A stretch of DNA of 64,000 nt from JAFEDN01 sp965651935 (GTDB lineage: Bacteria; Pseudomonadota; Gammaproteobacteria; Coxiellales; Coxiellaceae). This document shows, piece by piece, positions 52,470-61,127 of this stretch (positions within the stretch are counted from its first letter, which is position 1; every line of letters starts with the position of its first letter). The stretch covers positions 68,259 through 132,258 of the forward strand of contig CBFGTC010000004.1 of assembly GCA_965651935.1 (NCBI GenBank), in the 5' to 3' direction. The notes under the pieces are model-generated. The model was given only the letters and a program-made list of their open reading frames with translations. It was not told where the DNA came from and searched no databases. A program made the position numbers and the translations under genes.

Positions 52470-53315
52470 ATGCACCGCGATTGGTTACGAGTGGCAATTA
52501 AAATTTGTGGTTCTCGCGCAGAGCTGGCCAGATTGATTGGAGCCAGAGAAGAAACCATTACCTACTGGTTGAACCACGGCCAGCACATTACGCTTGAATA
52601 TGCGATAAAAATCGAAAAAGCCACTAATGGTGCAGTGAATCGCCTTCATCTAGTCTCTCATTTAGAGAGACATCTCAAACTCCAAATTAAAGCAGAAGTC
52701 GAAGCGGCTAAAAATCTCAGAGCGCCTTTAACTATTCAGGAAAAAGTGACACTGGGTTTAGCTGTTGAAGAGGTCATAGGGAGCCGTCAAGGGGTTCGAA
52801 ACGATCATTTACTTCGGGAAAAAATTCCCGAAGTGGGGGTTAATTCTGAAGATATTGTTTCATTTTATGGCAATTTTAAAGGCAGAACAGTCGAAATAGC
52901 CGCCAGACAGGCCGGTTTCGGTAATTATAAAACGTACCAACAAGCTAAAAAAATTGTCCAACAAGGTATCCCCGAACTAGTTAACTTAGTAGATAAAGAA
53001 ATTTCCATTTCATTAGCAGCCAGAATTGCTGATTATCCTGCAGCAAAACAGCGCTTCTTCTTAAGTTTCAATCGTCGTGACATGACTCAACAATTAAATA
53101 AAGAAAAAGAAACTAAAAGTCATTCTTCTTCAGAAAGTAAAGCTATTGTATCTGCAAAAAATTCATGTCGATGTTGTGATCAATGTAAAGCCCTGACGGC
53201 CTGGGCGATGTTGAGTACGGTAGGCCTCTTCAAAAACCAAACAATCAGGAGAAAGAATCATGAGCAAGATCAGGACTGTGAAGCCGGAGCTGTTTCGCCA
53301 CGAACAACTGTTTGA
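52470..53315 (+). CDS. Helix-turn-helix replication/regulatory protein of the element
   Basis: 281 residues from ATG 52470 (GGAA upstream; the TTG at 52446 is less likely). Residues about 8-65 form a Cro/YdaS-like helix-turn-helix (IKICGSRAELARLIGAREETI, YWLNHGQHITLEYAIKIEKAT). The middle (about 85-180) has a second pattern, LTIQEKVTLGLAVEEVIGSR and GRTVEIAARQAGFGNYKTY, like ParB-type or plasmid regulator helices. The tail is Ser/Lys-rich with CRCCDQC. First gene of a four-gene unit; its 3' end overlaps the next gene by 56 bases. Precise role unknown. Confidence 0.7.
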   Translation: MHRDWLRVAIKICGSRAELARLIGAREETITYWLNHGQHITLEYAIKIEKATNGAVNRLHLVSHLERHLKLQIKAEVEAAKNLRAPLTIQEKVTLGLAVEEVIGSRQGVRNDHLLREKIPEVGVNSEDIVSFYGNFKGRTVEIAARQAGFGNYKTYQQAKKIVQQGIPELVNLVDKEISISLAARIADYPAAKQRFFLSFNRRDMTQQLNKEKETKSHSSSESKAIVSAKNSCRCCDQCKALTAWAMLSTVGLFKNQTIRRKNHEQDQDCEAGAVSPRTTV

Positions 53316-54372
53316 AGCGGAACAGGAGAGCAATTTTCCATTGAGATTGATATTTATTGGTTTATTTACAGTAGTAGATGCCGAAGGTCGTTTTAGATGG
53401 CGACCACGACAACTTAAATTAGATATTCTTCCCTATGATGAAATGGATTTTTCCGCAGCACTTTCTGCCTTAGTAAAATATGGTTTCGTTCAGAAATATG
53501 ATTATCAAGGCGAGTGTTATGGGTTTATTCCAACCTGGCGTAAACATCAGAGTATTAATCAGCGTGAACCCGATAGTATATTGCCTGATCCCTCATCTAC
53601 TTTGGCAATTCGCTCTCAGATTGTGCCGACTCCGATGTATGCGGGTAATAACCAGAACAAAGATAAGAATATGTCCACTCAGACAGTGCATCGTCCTTTA
53701 CCTTCATTAATAGTTCAATCAGTAGAAAATGAACCGCCTCAAGATTTGACTCCAACGGTCTCTGAAAATTTGATTTTGGAGCAATCAGTCTCTAATGAAC
53801 GGCTTCAAATTAACGCTATTCCCTGTACCGACAGTGTTACACCGAGTCACGTGTCGTCGATGCCGAACTCAGCAGCGCATATTCCCAACCAGGATGCGCA
53901 TGTGCTTGCATCGTTGGAAATGGAAATGGAAATGGAAATGGAAGAGGAAGTGGAACAGGAAAAGGAAAAGGAAAAGGAAAAGGAAGAGGAATGGAAAAAC
54001 CAAAACCCACACACTCGTGCAGCTCCCGATCCGATAACAAAAATTTTTTCACATTGGCAAGCAGTGATGAACCACCCCAAGGCAGTGCTGGACAAGCAAC
54101 GCCGACGGTTTATCCAGCAAGCGCTGGACAACGGTTACAGCGCAGATGATTTGTGCCAAGCCATTATTGGCTGTAGCTTGACACCGCATAATCAAGGGCA
54201 AAACGACCGAGGAGAGCGCTATGACGGTCTGCACCTGATTCTGCGGTCAGCCGACCAAATCGACCGGTTTATTCGCAATGCACAGCACCCACCCAAGGTG
54301 TTGAGTAAAGCGGAGCAGCGGTTTAACCACAATGTTCAGGCAGCTCAAAGCTGGTTGCAACAGGAGGCGTGA
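53260..54372 (+). CDS. Phage-type replication initiator/replisome organiser protein
   Basis: 370 residues with a good ribosome site (AGGAG). The N-terminal about 120 residues (KIRTVKPELFRHEQLFEAE, LPLRLIFIGLFTVVDAEGRF-like stretch, WRPRQLKLDILPYD) are a winged-helix domain found in phage O-like/DnaD-like replication proteins. A polar linker follows, containing a run of Glu-Met and Glu-Lys dipeptides coded by a hexanucleotide tandem repeat (53915-53994). The C-terminal domain (about 260-370) has the DnaT/DnaD-like IFSHWQAVMNHPKAVLD and RRFIQQALDNGYSADDL. The next gene starts at a 4-base overlap and is its probable partner. Confidence 0.82.
   Translation: MSKIRTVKPELFRHEQLFEAEQESNFPLRLIFIGLFTVVDAEGRFRWRPRQLKLDILPYDEMDFSAALSALVKYGFVQKYDYQGECYGFIPTWRKHQSINQREPDSILPDPSSTLAIRSQIVPTPMYAGNNQNKDKNMSTQTVHRPLPSLIVQSVENEPPQDLTPTVSENLILEQSVSNERLQINAIPCTDSVTPSHVSSMPNSAAHIPNQDAHVLASLEMEMEMEMEEEVEQEKEKEKEKEEEWKNQNPHTRAAPDPITKIFSHWQAVMNHPKAVLDKQRRRFIQQALDNGYSADDLCQAIIGCSLTPHNQGQNDRGERYDGLHLILRSADQIDRFIRNAQHPPKVLSKAEQRFNHNVQAAQSWLQQEA
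53915..53994 (+). repeat. Hexanucleotide tandem repeat in the replication gene
   Basis: GGAAAT is repeated four to five times (53915-53944), then GGAAAA four times (about 53958-53984) with GGAAGA/GGAAGT variants between. Units are multiples of three, so copy-number change would lengthen or shorten an acidic linker without a frameshift. Confidence 0.8.
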
Positions 54373-55037
54373 GCGTGGAAATTGCCGATAAAAAACGCTT
54401 TGCCCAATTGATCACCGGATTAGCGCAAACTTTTCAAACGCCGATCAGCTCTGCCGATTTGGAGAACTATTGGCGTTGGCTCAGGCATTATCCACTATCG
54501 GGCATTGAACAAGCGGTAAAAAATTTTTGCAGTAGCCCGGAAGCGCATCGCTTTTTCCCTAAGCCGGGAGAAATCGTAGCAGCGATGGAAGGTGGCAGCA
54601 TCGGCCAGGCGTTACGAGCTTGGAGCAAGGTGATGCATGCCATTCGTCGTGCCGGTGCTTATCGTTCAGTGGTTTTTGATGATCCACTGATTCATGCGGT
54701 GATTTTGGATATGGGAGGCTGGCAAACTCTATGCGCCATGTTAACTCGTGATGAACCCTTCAAGGCTAGAGAATTTGAAAAACGTTATATCAGCTATCTT
54801 TCTCATCCGCCCGCAGGTCATCTTCGGCAATTAATTGGTATTTCAGATGCTGTTAATTCTTCCGCGGGATACCCACCTACAGCGGCGCCAGTATTGATTG
54901 GTGATGAGGAAAAAGCCTTGCAAGTATTAAGGTCTGGAAAAACAGTTGATCAATTGCTATCGGTTAAGCAATTATCGCTAGAAAAATATAAGCAGTGTTT
55001 GTTAATTAAAAATAACTCCGAGGAAAGCTCCACATGA
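54369..55037 (+). CDS. Phage-type replication partner protein (helicase-loader-like position)
   Basis: 222 residues from GTG 54369, overlapping the previous gene by 4 bases. Soluble and helical; LENYWRWLRHYPLSGIEQAVKNF and FFPKPGEIVAAMEG resemble a domain of phage proteins found beside O-like initiators and loaders (phage P / DUF6475-like). The Pro-Lys-Pro-Gly-Glu motif with preceding Phe is typical of that group. No Walker motif is present, so it is not itself a AAA loader. It overlaps the response-regulator gene by 4 bases. Confidence 0.7.
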   Translation: MSVEIADKKRFAQLITGLAQTFQTPISSADLENYWRWLRHYPLSGIEQAVKNFCSSPEAHRFFPKPGEIVAAMEGGSIGQALRAWSKVMHAIRRAGAYRSVVFDDPLIHAVILDMGGWQTLCAMLTRDEPFKAREFEKRYISYLSHPPAGHLRQLIGISDAVNSSAGYPPTAAPVLIGDEEKALQVLRSGKTVDQLLSVKQLSLEKYKQCLLIKNNSEESST

Positions 55038-55660
55038 TTTCAGTGATTTTTATCGATCAAGATATGATGTTTTGTCAATTATTGCAGAAAATAGTCAATC
55101 ATCGAGAGATTATGGTTATTGGTGAAGCGACCACTGGTGCAAAAGGTATCGAATTGATTCGTAAACACAAACAAAAATCGCCATTAGCGGTTTTAATCAA
55201 TACTCAACTACCCGATACATCCGGTGAGACTGTGTGTCGCTTTATCTACCGTCACTGGCCAGAGGTGAGATGTATTTATTTACTTAATACACTACATTGG
55301 CCGACATTTAGCCGATTAATAGATTCTCCTGCTAAAGGATTTGTAATGAAAGAAGCCTGTTATTTAAGCTTAGAAGCCATTCGATTCGTGGGAACAGGAA
55401 AAACCTATCTACAACCAGATCTCGCTTTTGATCTATTGGAATACCGAGCCAAATCTGAAAATTTAAATTCCCCTTTTGCTCAATTATCCTCACGAGAATA
55501 TGAAGTATTAAGTCTTTTAGCGAAAAATAAAACTTATAATGATATCGTTAATAATATGCACATCAGTATCAAAACAATCTATAATCTTAAGATGTCGGCA
55601 TTTAAAAAATTATCGATTAATTCTTATGATCAATTATGTAAAATCATGGGAATAATTTAA
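55034..55660 (+). CDS. LuxR/NarL-type regulator with degenerate receiver domain
   Basis: 208 residues. Receiver-like domain 1-120: the acidic pocket D8/D10 (FIDQDMM) is present and the Lys in GFVMKEA is kept, but the phospho-acceptor position is Asn56 (VLINTQLPDTSG instead of the usual Asp). The C-terminal LuxR helix-turn-helix reads LSSREYEVLSLLAKNKTYNDI and ISIKTIYNLKMSAFKKL. Phosphorylation-independent action or an altered signal is likely. It is translated with the replication genes (ATGA overlap). A hybrid kinase lies 3.8 kb downstream on the same strand. GacA/LetA-like regulators have the same plan but keep the Asp. Confidence 0.88.
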   Translation: MISVIFIDQDMMFCQLLQKIVNHREIMVIGEATTGAKGIELIRKHKQKSPLAVLINTQLPDTSGETVCRFIYRHWPEVRCIYLLNTLHWPTFSRLIDSPAKGFVMKEACYLSLEAIRFVGTGKTYLQPDLAFDLLEYRAKSENLNSPFAQLSSREYEVLSLLAKNKTYNDIVNNMHISIKTIYNLKMSAFKKLSINSYDQLCKIMGII

Positions 55661-55705
55661 TTTTATCTGAAAATAAATTTTAAAAAATGCTAGTTAAAAA
55701 AGATT

Positions 55706-58700
55706 TTATGACATCTGATATGCAATTGAGGGTTCTTTTTTAACTATAGTTGCCTTGATGGTTTCTCGTAGTGCATCTAGCTCACGTTCAGCAGCTTGAA
55801 CGTTAGATTTTATACCGTTGTAATATTTCGGTACGCTATCATCCAGTCTAAGCTCGGATTTCACCAAAACTCCTCCTCTGCATTGGGGAACAGGTAATTT
55901 ATGGGGTATTTTTTTAGGTTTTGCAACTGCTAATCTTCCTATGTAAGCTGTCCAATTTTGAATTCCATTTGGATCTGTAGAATTTATATGTCGATCTGTA
56001 AGTACCTTAAAATGCTTAAAGTATAACTCTTTTATGTATGGAGAAAGTTCGGTTTTCTGCAATAAACCAAAGAATTGCTGAATAGATTGGGGTACGGGTT
56101 TAGACACTAAAAAAACACTTCCATATTTTTTCATGTTATCGGCTTCCCGCTCTTGCCAGGTTTTAGGTGAGACGATACGCTCTGATAATACGTTTAAAAC
56201 GCCTGGACACATCCCAAAAATAGCAGCGCCAATAGGATTCTCTCCATTGGTTCCAGGTATTTCTGCATCAGCGCCTTCCATAAGGCAGGTTCTAACGGCT
56301 TTTTCATCGCCTTTTTTACAGAATTCAATAAGCTGATCCTGTTTCTTTAATTTTTCTAATCTCGATAAAGTGTTAGGTTTAGGTAATAAAGTTTGCCTGT
56401 TGTTTGATGCAGGTGATAAAGATTTCCTTTGACGATTAGCTTTCGCTATTTCTTGTTGAATCTGCGTTTTAAAGCCGAGCAATCCTGACTCGGTTTCCTT
56501 TACCATTACTTTAAATCCTTCTACATTATAAATACTATGGTTTACACCTGGAATCACTTTAGGGATTGCTATCGTGAGAGTAGCCCCATGCTGGCTGCTT
56601 GCTTCTACGACGCTTTTAAAATTCTCCCATTTCCAATCTATATCATGCTGACGCCATTTTTCCATGGCTAATTTAAAGTGGAATTCTCGTAAGAAAGGGG
56701 AATCCTTAATTTTTTGGATAAATTTGTTCCAATCTCCCCAAGTTATTAATTTGAATTCACTAACCATCCAGATTTCACCGTACAAAGTTTCATTATACTC
56801 AACAATCTTTCCCCAAGTTAAATCATATTGTTTTCCTTCTAATGCCGTTAAGATACGGCGAACAGCCTCCGGATTCATACCCCAAACGGTTGACTCTAGG
56901 GGGTATTTGCCTTCAGCATTTGGTTTGTCCGGCTGAGCTTTTTGTTTTAAAAGCGTATTCATAGCTTTGATATCACCCTGTTCGCAAGCTTCAATCAGTT
57001 GATTTTGTAACTTTAATTGTTCTGGTGTTTGAGGTAGTTCCGGCTCAGGTGTGGTGGATGCACTTTGTTCTGGTTGATTAATTTTTTGTTCATGCTGGCG
57101 TTTTGCAGCTAACTCTAGTTCTGCAATTTTATCTTGCATTCTTTTTATTTCTAATTGTCGATCACTTTCTGCGGTTTGCCATTTTGCCAGTTCTAGCCTT
57201 ATTTTTTCATCTTCTTCAGATTTTTTTTGTTCAGGTAGGGGTTTCTTGCTTTTTAAAGGAACGCTCAATTTTTCATCTTGCTTTTTTTGTAATTCCTGCA
57301 CGATGAGTTGAGTTTTTGTTGATGTCGGGTGGGTTATCGCTATTTCTGCTAGTTCATTTTGGATCTCTTCCAAAGTGATTCGATCTTCAGGTTTTGCCTC
57401 CCAACAGCGAGGGATTATTTTACCTAATACTGCCGGGCAAGGATCGGGAATTTTCTCTCGATCTCCTGACAACACCCATTGTGAAATCAATTCGGGTTTT
57501 TCCGCATCAGAAAAAGGAATGGCATGAGTGATTAATTCCCATAATACCATCCCATAGCTATAAATATCAGAAGCCGCAGTAGATTTGCTGCCGCGCCTAA
57601 ATAGTTCCGGGGCCATCCAACCCAGAGTGCCGACGCTGTCGATTTTTTTCATGGTGGAACTACGGACACTACTTTTTACTGAAGACAATCCAAAGTCGCT
57701 TAATTTTGCACATAAACGTCCTTTCCAGATGTGTAATAACACATTATGACTTCTTAGATCACGATGCAAAATTTGTTTTTTGTGAAGTAAATCTAATCCA
57801 TGCAAAATATCCATTGCTATTTGATACATTAAATCTTCGGGTAATTCCGAATGAGCTTGTAGTAATTCGAATAAAGTTCCGCAAGGTAAGTATTCCATAA
57901 CCAGCGCATAAGTGGGTTTTTCGACAGCGACTCCTAATAATCTCACGATAAGGCCAGGGTCTTGCGACATTTGTGCTAAATACATCATAATTGCCGCTTC
58001 ATTATAAAGTTCTTTTTCTGCTTGAACCGTTAATGACCCTGACAATTCTTTAACAGCAACAATTTGACTCTGCCAAATTCCGCGAAAAACCTCACCATAG
58101 CTGCCTTTGCCGATTTGATCGGTTTTTCTCTCATATTCGATTTCTTGAAGCGAAATTTGCTTTACCGGAACTAACTGAAGAGAAATATTTTGTTTTCTTT
58201 TTAATGATTCAATTTTCTTCATCAGTAAATCTTGTAAAATTTTATATTGATACAGACAAGCATCTCGATATGCACGATAATCATTTCGACGATTCAATCC
58301 TAGTAGGCAAGGTAATATACCCACTGGTGAAAATTGAGTGAGTTCTTTAATGTAATTTTCAAAAGAACGCCAAAAATTTTTATTCTCCCAAGATAAAAAA
58401 GAACGACCATCACGAATTAAATGCTGACCGACAGAAGGAAAAGTTTTTTTGTAGTCTCCTTCCAGCATCACCGGTAACAAAAAGTCAGCGCTTTCATTTT
58501 TAGAACTCACTCTGTTGGCATATTCTTCTTGAACAAATTTAAGTTCTTTATAAACGTTAGTGACGCTATCCGGTTTGGTTTTTTCGGCATAACAAAGCGT
58601 ACCGATCAGTAAAACATATTGGCTTTCTTGAACACCTGTCCGCATTTGTTTTTCAATATCACCCGTCATTTGGTGCAGGTCTAACCAGGGAGTTAATCCG

Positions 58701-58990
58701 GCTTGTTCAAAATCAGCATACATGAGTGACAGGAAAAGCTGTAGGTGATTTAATCTTAACCCTTCTGCTTCCCAGGCGTAACTAATAAAAACTTGCGGTC
58801 TGGTGATTTTGAGTACTTGGGCTTGATCTAAAGTTTTGGGTAGATGGAGACTTGCTTGATCTTCTACCATACGTTTGACATCGGTTAGAAAAACTTTTAG
58901 TAAGTTTTGCTGTTCTTTGATGTCGGCTTGGAGGAGATGTTGACGCAATCGAGTGACTTCTTCTGATTCCCGATAAGGCCCTTTACTCAT
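55706..58990 (-). CDS. TIR - protein kinase - coiled coil - duplicated C-terminal module protein
   Basis: 1094 residues from ATG 58990, with a perfect AAGGAGGA ribosome site; the open frame extends to 59050 without one. Residues about 64-220: TIR-like domain (RPQVFISYAWEAEG, GLTPWLDLHQMTGDI, SQYVLLIGTLCYAEK, NVYKELKFV). Residues 288-552: complete eukaryotic-like kinase with IGKGSYGEVFRG (293), VAVKEL (K314), HRDLRSHNVLL (D411), SDFGLSS (432) and APELF (460), all catalytic residues intact; HRDLRSHN resembles tyrosine-kinase-like enzymes. Residues about 560-655: charged coiled coil. Residues 659-848 and 880-1080: two copies of one module, each starting with a short ankyrin-like unit (QLIEACEQGDIKAMNTLL / QLIEFCKKGDEKAVRTCL). 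No signal peptide. Host effector or defence sensor; undecided. Confidence 0.85.
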   Translation of the reverse strand: MSKGPYRESEEVTRLRQHLLQADIKEQQNLLKVFLTDVKRMVEDQASLHLPKTLDQAQVLKITRPQVFISYAWEAEGLRLNHLQLFLSLMYADFEQAGLTPWLDLHQMTGDIEKQMRTGVQESQYVLLIGTLCYAEKTKPDSVTNVYKELKFVQEEYANRVSSKNESADFLLPVMLEGDYKKTFPSVGQHLIRDGRSFLSWENKNFWRSFENYIKELTQFSPVGILPCLLGLNRRNDYRAYRDACLYQYKILQDLLMKKIESLKRKQNISLQLVPVKQISLQEIEYERKTDQIGKGSYGEVFRGIWQSQIVAVKELSGSLTVQAEKELYNEAAIMMYLAQMSQDPGLIVRLLGVAVEKPTYALVMEYLPCGTLFELLQAHSELPEDLMYQIAMDILHGLDLLHKKQILHRDLRSHNVLLHIWKGRLCAKLSDFGLSSVKSSVRSSTMKKIDSVGTLGWMAPELFRRGSKSTAASDIYSYGMVLWELITHAIPFSDAEKPELISQWVLSGDREKIPDPCPAVLGKIIPRCWEAKPEDRITLEEIQNELAEIAITHPTSTKTQLIVQELQKKQDEKLSVPLKSKKPLPEQKKSEEDEKIRLELAKWQTAESDRQLEIKRMQDKIAELELAAKRQHEQKINQPEQSASTTPEPELPQTPEQLKLQNQLIEACEQGDIKAMNTLLKQKAQPDKPNAEGKYPLESTVWGMNPEAVRRILTALEGKQYDLTWGKIVEYNETLYGEIWMVSEFKLITWGDWNKFIQKIKDSPFLREFHFKLAMEKWRQHDIDWKWENFKSVVEASSQHGATLTIAIPKVIPGVNHSIYNVEGFKVMVKETESGLLGFKTQIQQEIAKANRQRKSLSPASNNRQTLLPKPNTLSRLEKLKKQDQLIEFCKKGDEKAVRTCLMEGADAEIPGTNGENPIGAAIFGMCPGVLNVLSERIVSPKTWQEREADNMKKYGSVFLVSKPVPQSIQQFFGLLQKTELSPYIKELYFKHFKVLTDRHINSTDPNGIQNWTAYIGRLAVAKPKKIPHKLPVPQCRGGVLVKSELRLDDSVPKYYNGIKSNVQAAERELDALRETIKATIVKKEPSIAYQMS

Positions 58991-59143
58991 ACATCCTCCT
59001 TGATAAGCGGTTTTGTGATTAAAAATTAACCAGATTAAAAGCTCTTGCAATCCGTCTTAACCTGAGCTAAAAATATAAGCGTACCCGGCAGGTACTGACA
59101 TACCCGCCGAATACTAACCACCCTAGTTGAGGAACAACTTAGA

Positions 59144-59479
59144 ATGGCTAAGAAAAGTCTAACGGATTTATCGTCTTATTTAAACCGCTACATCACGCGG
59201 AATCGATTTCCTTTTGATAAAAAGCTGCTTGCTGTGTATTTTTTACACGGCAGGATGCTGCGTGCCTGTAAAAACCTTTATTCAGGCCGCCAGGGTTCGA
59301 TTTCAGTGTCTTGCCTGCGGGGTATCAAGGCAGCCCAATCCGTGATGAGGAATCTTAGTACAGGCGCTAATGCGTTATGCGACCAAGATTCCTTGGATCT
59401 CATACGCATTGGCGAGGTGGCCAACTTTACCTCTCAACCAGGAAGGCGCTATGAGATCACACGTATCACGGTTGGCTAA
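59144..59479 (+). CDS. Small basic protein upstream of the hybrid kinase
   Basis: 111 residues with GAGGAA 10 bases before ATG 59144. Basic and helical (SYLNRYITRNRFPFDKKLLAVYF, HGRMLRACKNLYSGRQG); no membrane segment. Overlaps the kinase start by 29 bases in another frame, which suggests coupling. No recognised family; the position, ahead of the kinase and DUF3050 genes, is the main support. Confidence 0.55.
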   Translation: MAKKSLTDLSSYLNRYITRNRFPFDKKLLAVYFLHGRMLRACKNLYSGRQGSISVSCLRGIKAAQSVMRNLSTGANALCDQDSLDLIRIGEVANFTSQPGRRYEITRITVG

Positions 59480-61127
59480 TAAAGCCCATATCTTTGAAGT
59501 GTTTTTAAAGAATATTACCCGGTCGTTGCCGCAATATATCTTTTGGAAAGATATCCATTCGGTTTATCTGGGTTGTAATGATAATTTTGCCCGGTTAGTC
59601 GGTTTGCATTCTCCGGAAGACATTGCTGGCAAAACCGATGCGGACTTAAACTGGCAACCCGATGGTCACACCGCCGAGGTATTTCGTCAGGGGGATGAGG
59701 ACACTTTAAACGGCCACCCGCTGACGAATCGCGAGGAAGTACTGGCTTTACCCAATGGCAAAAAACTGGTGACGCTGGTCAGTAAGCTGCCGATTGTCGA
59801 TGAACACCGTAAGGTATTGGGTATTGTCGGTTACTTTACCGATATTACCGCGCTAAAAAAGAAAGAACGTGAATTACGCCAGGCCAAGCGTCAGGCGGAA
59901 GCCGCTAACCAGGCAAAGTCCGCTTTTATCGCCAACATGAGCCATGATCTGCGCACGCCGCTGACCGGTTTACTGGGTATGGCAGAGATATTGCAGCAAG
60001 AAATTGATACGGAACAAGGTAAAGCGGCGGCGACAGATTTAATGAAAGCGGCTGGCACGCTGTTAAATTTGTTCAATCAAATCATTGAGTTTTCTCGCTG
60101 TGAATCCGGCGATCTACCTGTTCACGAAACTCGATTTAATTTATCGGAGCTGATTCAGAATATCGTTGATCTACTCAAACCCTCGGCGCAGAAAAAATCA
60201 TTGATGTTGAATTTTCATAACGATGCCGACTTACCGAGTCATATGATCGGTGATGCCGCACGAATACAACGTATTTTACTCAATCTACTCACTAATGCCA
60301 TTAAATTTACGCATCAGGGATCGATTGACTTGAGAGTCCGGCACAAGCCATATAAGCATCGTCGCATCATCGTTGAGTTTGAAATTCAGGATACCGGCAT
60401 TGGTATTCCCGAATCGCAACAAGCATTCATTTTTACCCGATTTACGCGATTACATCCCTCTTATAGGGGTCAATATTCGGGTTTTGGTTTGGGACTGGCC
60501 TTAGTAAAACAATTTATTAGCGAATTAGAGGGGGAAATTCATGTGGACAGTCAAGAAGGTCGTGGCTCTACCTTTACGTGCTTAATCCCTTTACGAGTTT
60601 CTTTATCTTCAAATGAGCCATGTCATTCTAAAGCGGCATCATCGTCAGAGTGCGGTAAGAAAAATGTAGTCATTCCTTTTCAACCCAGGTTAACTCAAGG
60701 TTTAAAATCATCTGTTCCCACTGTATTGATTGTCGAAGACAATCCCGCTGCGCAGCGATTTATCAAAATGATCTTTGAATCGTTGGGTGCGGCGGTAGAC
60801 ACGGCGGATAATGGCAATCAAGCGATACAAAAAGCGCAAGAAGTTCATTATTCATTGATCATGATGGATTTAGGTCTACCGGATATCGATGGCTATAACG
60901 CCACGACGGCCATTCATGATTGGCAAACCGACCAACAACAGCCGCTGTCTTTGGTGGTGGCACTTTCTGCTCATTTAGGTGAAGCAGAGCGTAAACGCTG
61001 TCTGGAGGTCGGCATGATTCGAGCTTATGAAAAACCCCTAAAACGTGAAACAGCCACTGAATTATTAGCCTTGGTTCAGTCAAATCTTAAAAATCCCCCA
61101 GGAGGACAACGCGATGCCACACATTGA
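59451..61127 (+). CDS. Cytosolic PAS hybrid histidine kinase with receiver domain
   Basis: 558 residues from ATG 59451 (GGAAGG upstream; the earlier ATG at 59370 lacks one). PAS domain about 20-135 (YIFWKDIHSVYLGCNDNFARL, GKTDADLNW). HisKA with phosphorylated H165 in FIANMSHDLRTPLTG. HATPase with N282 (LLTNAIKF), DTGIGIPE and FGLGLALVKQ. C-terminal receiver with D473 (IMMDLGLPDIDGY) and Lys in YEKPL. No membrane helices, so it senses an internal signal. Its probable output partner, the LuxR-type regulator at 55034, lacks the Asp, so phosphotransfer would end in its own receiver or elsewhere. Overlaps the DUF3050 gene by 14 bases. Confidence 0.93.
   Translation: MRSHVSRLANKAHIFEVFLKNITRSLPQYIFWKDIHSVYLGCNDNFARLVGLHSPEDIAGKTDADLNWQPDGHTAEVFRQGDEDTLNGHPLTNREEVLALPNGKKLVTLVSKLPIVDEHRKVLGIVGYFTDITALKKKERELRQAKRQAEAANQAKSAFIANMSHDLRTPLTGLLGMAEILQQEIDTEQGKAAATDLMKAAGTLLNLFNQIIEFSRCESGDLPVHETRFNLSELIQNIVDLLKPSAQKKSLMLNFHNDADLPSHMIGDAARIQRILLNLLTNAIKFTHQGSIDLRVRHKPYKHRRIIVEFEIQDTGIGIPESQQAFIFTRFTRLHPSYRGQYSGFGLGLALVKQFISELEGEIHVDSQEGRGSTFTCLIPLRVSLSSNEPCHSKAASSSECGKKNVVIPFQPRLTQGLKSSVPTVLIVEDNPAAQRFIKMIFESLGAAVDTADNGNQAIQKAQEVHYSLIMMDLGLPDIDGYNATTAIHDWQTDQQQPLSLVVALSAHLGEAERKRCLEVGMIRAYEKPLKRETATELLALVQSNLKNPPGGQRDATH

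Noticed and set aside
52222..52536. A 104-codon frame upstream of the replication operon.
   Set aside because: It crosses the 42-bp palindrome, has no ribosome site and overlaps the start of the better-supported gene at 52470.
53837..54131. Two overlapping antisense frames rich in Phe/Pro and Ser/Phe.
   Set aside because: They are reverse translations of the GGAAAT/GGAAAA repeat in the replication gene; low complexity explains the openness.
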